Positions 35,192 through 43,798 of a stretch of 49,565 nucleotides of DNA are shown one piece after another. Under the pieces are notes generated by a model. That model was given only the letters and a program-made list of their open reading frames with translations, made no database searches and was not told the DNA's origin. The position numbers were made by a program, and so were the translations under genes. This DNA is from Halothermothrix sp. (GTDB lineage Bacteria; Bacillota; Halanaerobiia; DY22613). Numbering within the stretch: position 1 is the stretch's first letter; each line of letters opens with the position of its first letter. The stretch lies in contig JAENYK010000023.1 of assembly GCA_016841825.1 (NCBI GenBank), positions 1-49,565 of the forward strand, given 5' to 3'.

Positions 35192-35659
35192 TTACAGAAA
35201 TTGACAGTACTGATTACGATATTGAGATACTTCAGCAATAATTTCCTCAACATCTAATACCATTTCCATCATACTTACTTGTTCATCATATACAACAGGG
35301 TCAATCAGATCTTTAACTTCAGGTTCAAAAATATGATAACACAAGAGTCCTAACTGAACTCCAGCTAATGGACCTGCAAAAGTAGGATCTCCATTAGTAA
35401 CAGTCTCACATGCCAGACCGGAAGCCTCGGCCTCAGCACCACCTAAGATAATTACTAAATTTTCTGCCCCATGTTTTTCGGACAGTTCCTTGATCCTTGC
35501 TTGAATTTCCAGGTCCATAGCACCTGCAGCAGTTCAGACAAAACACTCAGTTGTCGTCATCAAAACTTCGGCACCTGTTGTCTTAATGCATTCTTCAATG
35601 GCTGGACCCGGAATACCATCACGATCACCAATGATCGCCACTTTTTTGCCCTTAAGCAT
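35192..35659 (-). CDS. grdA: Selenocysteine-containing glycine reductase selenoprotein A, GrdA
   Basis: 155 residues when the UGA at 35536-35534 is read as selenocysteine (residue 42). The N-terminus [20 protein letters not shown] and the redox motif CFV-Sec-TAAGAMD are diagnostic: a Cys-x-x-Sec active site that receives the carboxymethyl group from component B and is re-reduced by thioredoxin. Conventional calling would start only at the Met after Sec and lose the first 47 residues, including the active site. GGAGGTG precedes the ATG at 35659. It lies between grdE and grdB, the standard order. Confidence 0.97.
35510..35526 (-). promoter_or_regulatory. SECIS-like hairpin in grdA
   Basis: CAGGT and ACCTG pair around GCTATGG, beginning 7 bases after the UGA on the minus strand. 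Position and size fit a bacterial SECIS element, although the apical GGU is less clean than in grdB. Confidence 0.5.
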
Positions 35660-35708
35660 GAGTACTCACCTCCATTAATTTATTTTTAAAATTTAGAAGA
35701 TATATAGA

Positions 35709-36995
35709 TTAATAACCTTGAGCAGACATCTTATTAAAGCCCAGCTCATTGGTTGCACCTGTAATTGCCTGAATCTCTACGGTAATACTGCCATCTTTCG
35801 CCAGAGAACCGGCAAAACCACCAGCAATGACATCTGCCGGCTCAACATGACCAATTACCTTCTTCATTGACGGTAGAGTAATAACTTCATTAGCGTTACC
35901 ACCAGTTACTACAGCTGTAGCTGCCGGATTAGCATCAGCCAGAGACTGAGAAGCACCATCCCGACCAGCATACTCATCTGTAATTAACACTGTCTTAATT
36001 CCTTGAACTTCTAACTTTTTGCAGTTCATAATCAGATCTGCATCAGGATTGCCGAAACCTTCTTCGGAAACGATAGCCGCATCCAGATTTAACATGCTCG
36101 CTAACTTGGCAACATAATTGGAAGAACGCTCTTTGTCAGCCAGGGTAACGTTCTCATTAGTGATAATCACACCGACAAAATTATACTCTTTGCCATGATA
36201 TTTATACAGATCCTCAATTACTGGACTATTCAAATGATGATAAGTTGTGTTCTTATCACAGGCTGATACACAATTACCACTAATGATCGCACCATCAAAC
36301 ACTTCAGTTGCATAGATAAATGTTGGGATAATCTGTTTTACATCCACTCCATAAACATAAGTGTCATGGAGTAATCCCTGACTTTGCAGCATATAGACAT
36401 ATGCTACTCTTGGTAAATCTCTATACTTCTCAGTACCTTCAAAGAATGGCAATGCTTCATATACATCGACTTCATCTGGTTGTATATTCCGTCCTGTTTC
36501 ACCAATATAGGCAGCCGCTTTTAACCCGATCATTCTCACAGCAGCTTCATGCTCGTGCTGCGGCAGTTTTTCTATAGGTTCAGCGATAATTACCACATTA
36601 TTGATTCTTGAAAATGGTGTATACTCTGCACCTGGACCTGACATATCAATAATACCTTCCTGGAAACCAACTACCTTGCCTGTGGTAACCACAGCAGCCC
36701 CCTTTAGAATATGGGTCCGCCCAGAACCAACTGTCTCAACTTTGGAGATCCATCCCGGAAATATCCCACCATTACCTTCAACCTTTACTCTTGGTTCGAT
36801 AACGTCTTTTACCGGAATAATTCTGATCTCCTCGCCCGGTTTAGCCAGTTCGACATTAATAGAAGCGATCCGTGGATCACCACTGATTTTTTTGATCAGC
36901 TCCTCTTTATTGACAGTAAGGACTCCTTTATTCACTTCTGTCTTACTACCAAATTGTACATCTTTAATAAAAATCTTTCCTAATTCAAGGCGCAT
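35709..36995 (-). CDS. grdE: Glycine reductase component B precursor, GrdE
   Basis: 428 residues, the usual proprotein length. GrdE is cleaved between Asn241 and Cys242 in AIISGNCVSACDKNT. The new N-terminal cysteine becomes the pyruvoyl group that forms a Schiff base with glycine. The Asn-Cys site sits at the same position as in the characterised Clostridium sticklandii protein. Other family segments are MRLELGKIFIKDVQFG and MKKVIGHVEPADVIAGGFAGSLAKDG. GGGAGGTGA precedes the ATG. It lies upstream of grdA in the operon. Confidence 0.96.
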   Translation of the reverse strand: MRLELGKIFIKDVQFGSKTEVNKGVLTVNKEELIKKISGDPRIASINVELAKPGEEIRIIPVKDVIEPRVKVEGNGGIFPGWISKVETVGSGRTHILKGAAVVTTGKVVGFQEGIIDMSGPGAEYTPFSRINNVVIIAEPIEKLPQHEHEAAVRMIGLKAAAYIGETGRNIQPDEVDVYEALPFFEGTEKYRDLPRVAYVYMLQSQGLLHDTYVYGVDVKQIIPTFIYATEVFDGAIISGNCVSACDKNTTYHHLNSPVIEDLYKYHGKEYNFVGVIITNENVTLADKERSSNYVAKLASMLNLDAAIVSEEGFGNPDADLIMNCKKLEVQGIKTVLITDEYAGRDGASQSLADANPAATAVVTGGNANEVITLPSMKKVIGHVEPADVIAGGFAGSLAKDGSITVEIQAITGATNELGFNKMSAQGY

Positions 36996-37066
36996 TGATT
37001 TTCACCTCCCTGCTTCTTGTACAACATATCCCAGAGGCCCGTTAAAGCTCACTGGTAAAGCCAGCT

Positions 37067-37393
37067 CTAAACAAATTTTAGTATCTCTTCTTCGATTTCC
37101 ACAGCTGTCAAATCATCACCAGATAACTGGGATACTTTCTCTCCATCTTTGTAAAAACACATGGTTGGTAAACCCAATACCTTTTGACCAATAGCCAGAC
37201 GACGATTTTGAGTAATATCTAATTTACCGAATTTCATCTTACCATCATACTTTTCAGCCAGTGCATGTACTTCAGGCATCAGTTCTTGACAAGGTTCACA
37301 TTTTGGACTGTAATAATCAACCATTACAGGCATAGATTTAGAAATTTCCAAAACCTCAGCATCAAAATTCTCCTTATTAAGTTCGAGCACCAT
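37067..37393 (-). CDS. trxA: Thioredoxin of the glycine reductase operon
   Basis: 108 residues with the thioredoxin fold. The active site is YYSPKCEPCQELMPEV (Cys-Glu-Pro-Cys rather than the canonical Cys-Gly-Pro-Cys) and lacks the usual preceding Trp. The cis-proline motif is GLPTMCFYKDG. It reduces the Cys-x-x-Sec pair of GrdA each catalytic cycle. AGGAGG lies five bases before the ATG at 37393, so the two-codon extension is rejected. It is encoded between trxB and grdE. Confidence 0.92.
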   Translation of the reverse strand: MVLELNKENFDAEVLEISKSMPVMVDYYSPKCEPCQELMPEVHALAEKYDGKMKFGKLDITQNRRLAIGQKVLGLPTMCFYKDGEKVSQLSGDDLTAVEIEEEILKFV

Positions 37394-37471
37394 GTTCACC
37401 TCCTCTCAAAAATTTCATTTATGTATTACAAACTATTTGTGCAAATCATGGAACAACATCTAAGACTCATC

Positions 37472-38683
37472 CTAATTTTTAATTAAGTTAAGGGTGTTCT
37501 CTCTGGTCACCTCTTCTGTACGCCCAACAACTTCACCCTTAACAAAGCGCAGAAGAGTTGGAATCTTTTTAATCTGATAACGATCAGCGATCAGACGATT
37601 TTTGTAAGTATCTATTTTGACGAGTTTGATCTCTTTACCTTGCACTGAGTTTTCTAACATGTTAATTGTTTCAAATGTTGATTCAACAGTTGGACTCCAG
37701 AAGATAACCAGAGCTGGTTTGTCAGCATCCAGTACATCTGTTTTGAAACCTTCTTCTTCGGCAATATATTTTTCGGCAGCAGTAGCAGCAATAGCACCAT
37801 CAGCTGCAGCAGTAACAACCTGACGCAGATATTTTTGTCTAATATCTCCAGCTGCAAAAATGCCAGGAACATTAGTTTCCATCTTATCGGTAGTTGGAAT
37901 ATACCCAAAATCGTCCATCTCAACTAAACCTTTAACAAAATCAGTCTTTGGAACAGTACCGACAAAGAAAAATACTCCATCACAGTTTAGGTCACTGATC
38001 TCACCAGTTTTAATATTTTTCACTTTGACACCTGTCACTAAATCATCCCCAACTATCTCATCAACTACAGAATTCCAGATAAAGTGAATCTTTGAATTAG
38101 CAAAAGCTCTCTCCTGAATAACTTTCGTGGCATCCATCACACCTTCATCATGAATAACAATAATAGTAACTTTATTAACAAATTTCGTCAGATAGATAGC
38201 TTCTTCCACCGCAGCATCTCCATTACCAACAACTACTACATCCAGATCAGTGTAGAAATCCGCATCACAGGTTGCACAATAAGAAACACCGCGTCCCCTA
38301 AATTCACCTTCACCTTTAATTCCAAGGATTCTTGGTTCTGCGCCAGTTGCGACAATGATAGTCTTACCAACCAATTCTTGCCCATCCCTAGTTATTACAA
38401 TTCGTTTTTCTCCCTGACACCTGACCTCTACTACATCAGATTTGATAATCTCAGTCCCAAATGCCACAGCATGTTCAGTCATCTTTTTGGTCAACTCCGG
38501 GCCAGTAGTCCCATGAGCAAAACCTGGATAGTTCTCCATCTCTTCAGTCGTCGCAGCTTGCCCGCCAGGATTTCTCTTCTTTTCAATAATTGCTGTCTTC
38601 ATTTTGGAGCGAGATCCATAAATACCTGCTGCCAAACCAGCAGGACCACCTCCCACAATTAACAGGTCATATTCTTTGTTCAT
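37472..38683 (-). CDS. trxB: Thioredoxin reductase fused to a C-terminal cysteine-less thioredoxin-like domain
   Basis: 403 residues. Residues 1-310 are a complete thioredoxin reductase: FAD motif LLIVGGGPAGLAAGIYGSR, redox pair CATCDADFY, NAD(P)-binding VVVVGNGDAAVEEAIYL, FAD ribityl motif GIFAAGDIRQKYLRQVVTAAADGA. About residues 318-403 add a thioredoxin-like domain (ALVIFWSPTVESTFETINML ... DRYQIKKIPTLLRFVKGEVV) in which both active-site cysteines are missing but the cis-proline motif IPT is kept. Typical TrxB is about 310 residues, so the fusion is unusual; it may dock GrdA or TrxA. It directly precedes trxA in the grd operon. Confidence 0.92.
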   Translation of the reverse strand: MNKEYDLLIVGGGPAGLAAGIYGSRSKMKTAIIEKKRNPGGQAATTEEMENYPGFAHGTTGPELTKKMTEHAVAFGTEIIKSDVVEVRCQGEKRIVITRDGQELVGKTIIVATGAEPRILGIKGEGEFRGRGVSYCATCDADFYTDLDVVVVGNGDAAVEEAIYLTKFVNKVTIIVIHDEGVMDATKVIQERAFANSKIHFIWNSVVDEIVGDDLVTGVKVKNIKTGEISDLNCDGVFFFVGTVPKTDFVKGLVEMDDFGYIPTTDKMETNVPGIFAAGDIRQKYLRQVVTAAADGAIAATAAEKYIAEEEGFKTDVLDADKPALVIFWSPTVESTFETINMLENSVQGKEIKLVKIDTYKNRLIADRYQIKKIPTLLRFVKGEVVGRTEEVTRENTLNLIKN

Positions 38684-38695
38684 ATAGTTCCCTCC

Positions 38696-39079
38696 TTAGC
38701 TTAAATTACCAAAACTTTGATAACCACTGGTTACGAGAGTCAAGTCTATAAGTTGAAAATCTTGTAAAACTTTTTCAGTCCACTCAGGTGTAGGATGATC
38801 CCGATAGAACTGTGCATATATCTGAATAGCTCCTTCGATCAAAGACAGAGAAGTATAATCTAATTGTTCTGCGTTCTGACTAACCATTAAGGAACGATAG
38901 GGTGTCTCGTTAGGCTTAACACTTCCCGCCAAAGGATGGTTAAGTAATTTATGCCCCAGATGAACAAGATCTCTGGTTTTAAGCAAAACTTCCACTGCTG
39001 TTCCCTGAGTGATCAGTTGAAGTTTTTGGTATTTTTTTATTACAATCGGATTATTTGTCAAAATTATAATGGGTTTCAC
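38696..39079 (-). CDS. grdX: GrdX protein
   Basis: 127 residues, matching GrdX, the small protein encoded first in many glycine/betaine reductase operons, whose function is not established. Features are MKPIIILTNNPIVIKKY, a NHPLAGSVKPNETPYRSL central segment, and LSLIEGAIQIYAQF. The start is GTG after GAGGTGATATT. It lies directly downstream of the glycine riboswitch and 12 bases before trxB. Confidence 0.9.
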   Translation of the reverse strand: MKPIIILTNNPIVIKKYQKLQLITQGTAVEVLLKTRDLVHLGHKLLNHPLAGSVKPNETPYRSLMVSQNAEQLDYTSLSLIEGAIQIYAQFYRDHPTPEWTEKVLQDFQLIDLTLVTSGYQSFGNLS

Positions 39080-39201
39080 AATATCACCTCAAGATCACAT
39101 CTTAGTTTAACCAGTTCAGCAAGTTTAATGACATACACTACCTGGTCTCGATTAAAAAACTCAGGATTATGTACTAAATTTCACAAAATACAGATAAAAA
39201 A

Positions 39202-39232
39202 GCAATGCACGGATAGTATACCCACGCATTGC
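39202..39232 (-). terminator. Expression-platform terminator of the glycine riboswitch
   Basis: On the minus strand GCAATGCGTGGG pairs with CCGTGCATTGC and is followed by a run of six T. It begins immediately after the second aptamer (AGGACAGA), so glycine binding would prevent its formation and let transcription continue into grdX. Confidence 0.85.
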
Positions 39233-39490
39233 TCTGTCCTCGACCTGAGAGTTTACCATCATCTGTGCAAAAGATGAAAGTTGCTCCTTCGGTGTCACTG
39301 AATGACTTTCCAGAGTCCTGTCAAGATACGGTCCCTTTAACCTGAGAGCTTCTCTTCGAAACTAGCGTGAATCGAAGATTTCTCCTTCGGTGCTCGCTTT
39401 AAGCAAAATCATGAAGACTTATCTACTTTGCGCATCATGCGCCTCCAACCTACTTAAAACTTTCAGCAAGAACTCTCCCGCATCTATCAT
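39233..39490 (-). promoter_or_regulatory. Tandem glycine riboswitch (gcvT type) controlling the grd operon
   Basis: Read on the minus strand, two aptamers follow each other. Aptamer 1 has GCGGGAGAGTTC, GCACCGAAGGAG, CTCTCAGG and AAAGGGACCG. Aptamer 2 has TTGACAGGACTCTGGAAAG, CACCGAAGGAGCAA, CTCTCAGGTC and AGGACAGA. These are the conserved P1/P3 core sequences of the glycine riboswitch, and the very short linker is typical of cooperative tandem forms. Glycine riboswitches usually switch genes on. Here the substrate glycine induces its own reductase. Confidence 0.95.
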
Positions 39491-39785
39491 CCAGATTTGT
39501 GAAGTTTTCAACAAAGTCTCTCAAAAAAAATTACTCACGCTTACGATAATTATTATTCTACCTTATTAACAAATTTCCTGCTCTTACGCAAATTTTTTTT
39601 AATATTTATTAAATTATTTCTACTCATTCTTTCAATAATAGTCTATGCACGATTGATTAGATTAGTGATAAAAATTATTGATATTAAAGGTTTTAGAGGG
39701 GATTTTACAAGCAAATAATCGACTTAAATACTAGATATATAAAAAAAATTTATAGTGAGTATATTTAAATTTTATTTAAATAAAT

Positions 39786-39822
39786 CCCCTCCTCAGACTT
39801 TCCGTTTTTCTGATGGGGAGGA
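39786..39822 (-). terminator. Terminator of the fumarase/malic enzyme operon
   Basis: TCCCCATCAGA pairs with TCTGAGGAGGGG (with a small bulge) on the minus strand, and an AT-rich tract follows. It lies 14 bases past the malic enzyme stop. Confidence 0.65.
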
Positions 39823-39835
39823 CGAACGTTAGCTT

Positions 39836-41083
39836 TTATTTGTGGATATTGGCTAATAGTTTCTGAGTGTGAGCAATAATCTCTTCTCCCGGGATCGGCT
39901 TGCGTGCCACACCTGATTCTATAGCTGCTCTGGCAACTGCAGCTGCGACCAGAGGAGCCACCCTTGCATCAAAGGGGTTAGGAATGATATAATCAACAGA
40001 TAATTCAGCTTCAGTTATCAGATCTGCCAGAGCGTGAGCTGCAGCAACCTTCATCTCTTCATTGATGTCAGTTGCTTCCACATCTAATGCCCCTCTAAAC
40101 ACCCCCGGAAATGCTAAAACATTATTAATCTGATTAGGATAATCTGAACGGCCAGTACCGATTAATCTTGCTCCTGCCTCTCTGGCATCTTCTGGCATAA
40201 TCTCTGGAACAGGGTTAGCCATTGGAAAGAGAATCGGATCAGCATTCATTGTTTTAACCATGTCTTTAGTCACCACATTAGCAGCGGAAAGACCAATAAA
40301 GACATCTGCTCCGATAAATGCACCAGCCAGGTCTCCCTGATAGCACTGACCATTAGTTAGTTCTGCGATATACTGTTTGTATTCATTCATACTTTCAGCA
40401 CGACCTTTATAGATAGCACCCATACGATCACACATGATAATCTTTTGAGGATTAGCACCAGCAGAGATAATCAGTTTACTTACTGCAATGGCAGAAGCTC
40501 CAGCACCGTTCAATACAATTTTGATATCTTCTATCTGTCTATTAGTAACTTTTAACGCATTGAGTAATGCACCCAGGGTAACTATAGCTGTACCATGTTG
40601 ATCGTCATGGAAGATAGCCATGTTAGTCTCCCTCTTTAATCTCTCTTCTATCTTAAAACATTCTGGTGCAGCAATGTCTTCAAGATTAATTCCAGCGAAG
40701 GTAGGTTCCAATAATTTAACAAAATTCACTACTTGATCAACATCAGTAGTACTGATACACAATGGAAAAGCATCCACTCCAGCAAAGTTTTTAAAAAGAA
40801 CAGACTTACCTTCCATAACAGGTAAAGCTGCTTCTGGACCAATATCCCCCAGACCCAGAACAGCCGTACCAGTTGAAACTACAGCTACCAGATTACCTCT
40901 GGCAGTATATTCGTTGAGTTTACTTCTATCGGCATGAATTTCTTTACACGGTTCAGCAACTCCCGGAGAGTAGGCTAGACTAAGATCCCAACTATCTTTT
41001 ACCAGGATTTTGCTTTTGACTTCTAATTTACCCTTTTTTTCACGATGCATCTGTAATGCTTCCTCACGTAAATTTCTCATCAT
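39836..41083 (-). CDS. NAD-dependent malic enzyme (malate dehydrogenase, decarboxylating)
   Basis: 415 residues, the short bacterial malic enzyme. It oxidatively decarboxylates malate to pyruvate. Motifs are [11 protein letters not shown], the catalytic-lysine region [26 protein letters not shown], metal-binding EDIAAPECF and FHDDQHGTA, and the NAD-binding segment [17 protein letters not shown]. The ATG overlaps the stop of the fumarase beta gene (ATGA), so it is cotranslated with fumarase. The operon converts fumarate to malate to pyruvate. Confidence 0.95.
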   Translation of the reverse strand: MMRNLREEALQMHREKKGKLEVKSKILVKDSWDLSLAYSPGVAEPCKEIHADRSKLNEYTARGNLVAVVSTGTAVLGLGDIGPEAALPVMEGKSVLFKNFAGVDAFPLCISTTDVDQVVNFVKLLEPTFAGINLEDIAAPECFKIEERLKRETNMAIFHDDQHGTAIVTLGALLNALKVTNRQIEDIKIVLNGAGASAIAVSKLIISAGANPQKIIMCDRMGAIYKGRAESMNEYKQYIAELTNGQCYQGDLAGAFIGADVFIGLSAANVVTKDMVKTMNADPILFPMANPVPEIMPEDAREAGARLIGTGRSDYPNQINNVLAFPGVFRGALDVEATDINEEMKVAAAHALADLITEAELSVDYIIPNPFDARVAPLVAAAVARAAIESGVARKPIPGEEIIAHTQKLLANIHK

Positions 41084-41658
41084 TCTTCCCTCCCACTCTT
41101 AGCCTTTTTGCGGTATTGCCGCACTCCTTCCTCGTAGAGGTCGCCACCGTAAATATCGTTGACCACTATTAAGGGAAAATCCTTAACAACCAAACGACGA
41201 ATCGCTTCTGCTCCCAGGTCTTCATAAGCAATCAGTTCTGCCGCCTGAATTCTTTCCGAAATCAAAGCAGCTGCTCCACCAACTGCTCCCAGATAGACCG
41301 CTTTATATTGTCTCATGGCTTCCTTGACTTCCTGTGAACGTAAACCTTTGCCAATCATGGCTTTAAGACCCTTTTCAATTAATAAAGGTGTGTATGGATC
41401 CATTCGATAACTGGTGGTTGGCCCTGCAGATCCGATAACTTTACCAGGTTTTTCAGGAGTTGGGCCTGCATAGTAAATAACCTGTCCTTCAATATTAAAA
41501 GGTAAATTCCTGCCCTCAGTAAGCAAATCAATTAATCTGGCATGGGCTGCATCCCGGGCAGTATAGATAGCCCCTGATAGAAGCACCCTGTCACCAACCC
41601 TGAGAACTTCCAAATCTTCAGCGGTCAAGGGTGTTGTTAAGTGTTTCATCACTGACAC
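41080..41658 (-). CDS. Class I fumarate hydratase, beta (C-terminal) subunit
   Basis: 192 residues of the Fe-S hydro-lyase C-terminal domain: LRVGDRVLLSGAIYTARDAAH at the start, IYYAGPTPEKPGKVIGSAGPTTSYRMD (the substrate-binding region), MIGKGL and YLGAVGGAAALI. In two-subunit class I fumarases and tartrate dehydratases this chain closes over the [4Fe-4S] cluster held by the alpha chain. It lies 3 bases after the alpha gene. L-tartrate dehydratase is a formal alternative, but the malic enzyme neighbour supports fumarase. Confidence 0.93.
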   Translation of the reverse strand: MSVMKHLTTPLTAEDLEVLRVGDRVLLSGAIYTARDAAHARLIDLLTEGRNLPFNIEGQVIYYAGPTPEKPGKVIGSAGPTTSYRMDPYTPLLIEKGLKAMIGKGLRSQEVKEAMRQYKAVYLGAVGGAAALISERIQAAELIAYEDLGAEAIRRLVVKDFPLIVVNDIYGGDLYEEGVRQYRKKAKSGREE

Positions 41659-41661
41659 CTC

Positions 41662-42501
41662 CTACAATATCACTTCTTTATGTCTGGCAGCATGACAATT
41701 AAGATTAACAGCTACCGGAAGGCTGGCGATATGACACGGAAAAATCTCAATGTTCACACCCAACGCCGTGGTAGTTCCCCCTAAACCAGCAGGGCCAATA
41801 CCCAATTGATTGATCTCAAATAACAGTTCTTGCTCCAGTTCTGCAATCTCCCGCTCATGATGTGCTGAATTAAGATCTCGCAACAGAGCTTTCTTTGCCA
41901 GATATGCTGCTTTTTCAAAAGTACCACCAATACCCACTCCTACCACAATAGGTGGACAAGGGTTGGGGCCAGCTTCATCCACTACCTGAAGAACGAAATC
42001 CTTTACTCCCTGGCGACCGTCAGCAGGTTTCAACATTTTAATCTGGCTCATATTTTCACTACCGCCACCTTTCGGAGCAACTATTATCTTAAGTCGATCA
42101 CCAGAGACGACCTCGGTATGAATTATTGCCGGAGTGTTATCACCCGTATTCTTGCGTTTAAATGGATGCTCAACGATAGATTTTCGAAGATAGCCTTCAG
42201 CATAGCCCAGACGTACTCCTTCCTGAATGGCAGAGTATAGATTGCCCTGGACGGTCAAATCCTGACCTAATTCCAGAAAAACTACTGTAAATCCTGTATC
42301 CTGACACATGGGAACTTGTTCTTCACCAGCAATGTTCGCGTTTTGGATTAATTGCTCCAATATCTCGCGACCTGTTTCGGATTCTTCCCGTTCCAGAGCT
42401 GCCTTAAATTCATCTATTACATCTTTACCCAAAAAAAAGTTGGCTTCCTGACATAGTCTAGCCACTTCCTGAGTTATAATCTCGGCTTTAATAGTTCTCA
42501 T
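41662..42501 (-). CDS. Class I fumarate hydratase, alpha (N-terminal) subunit
   Basis: 279 residues. The [4Fe-4S]-binding cysteines are visible in [50 protein letters not shown] and the C-terminal [30 protein letters not shown] and [13 protein letters not shown] are further family motifs. With the beta subunit it hydrates fumarate to malate. AAGGAGGGATTG precedes the ATG. It is the first gene of the operon. Confidence 0.93.
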   Translation of the reverse strand: MRTIKAEIITQEVARLCQEANFFLGKDVIDEFKAALEREESETGREILEQLIQNANIAGEEQVPMCQDTGFTVVFLELGQDLTVQGNLYSAIQEGVRLGYAEGYLRKSIVEHPFKRKNTGDNTPAIIHTEVVSGDRLKIIVAPKGGGSENMSQIKMLKPADGRQGVKDFVLQVVDEAGPNPCPPIVVGVGIGGTFEKAAYLAKKALLRDLNSAHHEREIAELEQELLFEINQLGIGPAGLGGTTTALGVNIEIFPCHIASLPVAVNLNCHAARHKEVIL

Positions 42502-42810
42502 AGCTTTACAATCCCTCCTTGCTATTATAATTCCCCCTGACTATTCAAAATATTGTTCATCTGCTTATTTTTTCCTTCTTCCTCTAAAATAATTTCGCTA
42601 ATCAAAGATTAACTCCTGCCAGAGAAGTAAAAAATTTCTGGGTTTTACGAATGTTTTTTAACATATGAAGAAATTTGTTCGGTCGTATGCTTCTGATGAT
42701 TTCAATATTTCCACTTAACTAAAATCTAGATCAGGTTTATAGTATTCATCTGCTTATTTAGTATGTTTCCTGACAATTTCGCTAACACTAATTACGAAAG
42801 GGGTGAATCT
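42502..42810. other. Divergent promoter region between fumarase and the manganese-catalase-like gene
   Basis: AT-rich. A TATAAT box on the minus strand close to the fumarase start (about 42525-42530) lacks a well-spaced -35. The rightward promoter at 42715-42743 is listed separately. Nothing else is supportable. Confidence 0.55.
42715..42743 (+). promoter_or_regulatory. Probable promoter of the manganese-catalase-like gene
   Basis: TTAACT and TATAGT are separated by 17 bases, 68 bases before the ATG at 42811. Confidence 0.5.
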
Positions 42811-43509
42811 ATGTTTAAACATGAGAAAAAATTACTACATGAAGTCAAAGTTGATCGTCCAAACCCGACTTATGCAGTTTTACTGCAGGAACAGTTAGGT
42901 GGTCCAAATGGTGAATTAAAGGCGGCATTACAGTATATCTCCCAAAGTTTCCGGATCAAAGATAAAGCCATCAAAGACTTATTCTTAGATATCGCTGCTG
43001 AAGAATTAAGTCACATGGAAATGGTTGCTACCATGATTAATCTGCTCAATGGTCATGATGTCGATGCCGCAAGAGTACAGAGTGGTGTAATTGAACAACA
43101 CACTCTGGGCGGCTTATCCCCAATGTTGGTTAACTCTTCTGGTGCTCCATGGTCTGCCAACTACGTTAACGTTACCGGAGATTTACCTGCAGATTTACTT
43201 TCCAACATTGCTGCAGAACAAAGAGCTAAAGTGGTGTACGAATATCTTTACCGTCAAATTGAGGACAGAGGTGTTCAGGAGACCATCGATTTTCTCTTAA
43301 ACCGTGAAGAAGCTCACAATGCCTTATTTAGAGAAGCTCTAAATAAAGTAGGTGTTCAGGGTTCTAATCGAGATTTTGGAGTCGATGAAGATGCCAGACT
43401 GTATTTTGATCTTTCAACACCTGAGCGCTACTTCGATAATCCCGCACCAACTCCTACTACTTTCAGCAATCCACGACGAAGTCAATATAATCCAGATCAT
43501 ACCCATTAA
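42811..43509 (+). CDS. Manganese catalase / CotJC-family ferritin-like protein
   Basis: 232 residues. It begins KHEKKLLHEVKVDRPNPTYA as CotJC-type proteins do, then the four-helix ferritin-like body with metal ligands: QEQLGGPNGELKAALQYISQ, DIAAEELSHMEMVATMI (E-x2-H), NIAAEQRAKVVYEYL and FLLNREEAHNALFREAL (E-x2-H). The family includes dimanganese catalases and the CotJC spore-coat protein. A polar C-terminal tail with histidines (QYNPDHTH) extends beyond CotJC length (about 190). Likely role is peroxide removal in an anaerobe. No cotJA or cotJB is adjacent. GAAAGGGGTGA precedes the ATG. Confidence 0.88.
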   Translation: MFKHEKKLLHEVKVDRPNPTYAVLLQEQLGGPNGELKAALQYISQSFRIKDKAIKDLFLDIAAEELSHMEMVATMINLLNGHDVDAARVQSGVIEQHTLGGLSPMLVNSSGAPWSANYVNVTGDLPADLLSNIAAEQRAKVVYEYLYRQIEDRGVQETIDFLLNREEAHNALFREALNKVGVQGSNRDFGVDEDARLYFDLSTPERYFDNPAPTPTTFSNPRRSQYNPDHTH

Positions 43510-43517
43510 ATAACTTA

Positions 43518-43549
43518 CCAGGTTGTATTCTCTCAGGAGAACAACCTGG
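43518..43549 (+). terminator. Terminator of the manganese-catalase-like gene
   Basis: CCAGGTTGT and ACAACCTGG form a 9-bp stem around a 14-base loop and are followed by TTGTATTTTT. Confidence 0.8.
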
Positions 43550-43624
43550 TTGTATTTTTACATCAACCCCAGTCTACCCTTTTTACAAGATTCCGTTTTC
43601 TCTCAATCAATTTTCCAAAAAACC

Positions 43625-43653
43625 TTGAAATCGCTTCACATTAGTGCTATGAT
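43625..43653 (+). promoter_or_regulatory. Strong extended -10 promoter upstream of the structured repeat
   Basis: TTGAAA and TATGAT are separated by 17 bases, with TG one base before the -10 (extended -10). The predicted start near 43660 would transcribe the structured repeat and then possibly the ABC exporter operon. Confidence 0.7.
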
Positions 43654-43708
43654 ACAATCATATGCAGAAATATTTCCGGTGAACTCGTTCAACTAACGCT
43701 AAATCTCT

Positions 43709-43798
43709 GGGCTTCAGATGAGGATTCAACCCCACCTGAAGTAAAAACAAGGCAGCTCCCACTTATAAAAGTGGGAATCATAGAACATAGATATAATT
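43709..43798 (+). repeat. Structured repeat, copy 2 (IS200/IS605 right-end / omega-RNA-like)
   Basis: Same layout as copy 1: a CTTCAG...CTGAAG hairpin with loop ATTCAA, the spacer ACAAGGCAG, then CCCACTT-ATAA-AAGTGGG (a perfect 7-bp stem here) and the tail ATCATAGAAC-TAGATATAA. Differences from copy 1 mostly spare the stems; the CCCACTT/AAGTGGG stem is perfect here and has one mismatch in copy 1. Transcription is likely from the promoter at 43625. Confidence 0.6.

Larger units (their letters stand above)
39080..39835. other. Leader region of the grd operon and end of the fumarase/malic enzyme operon
   Basis: From right to left it holds the malic enzyme terminator (39786-39822), an AT-rich stretch that should include the grd promoter (no unambiguous hexamers; TTGCGT near 39590 is one candidate -35), the tandem glycine riboswitch (39233-39490), its terminator (39202-39232), and a leader of about 120 bases to grdX. 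Confidence 0.7.
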
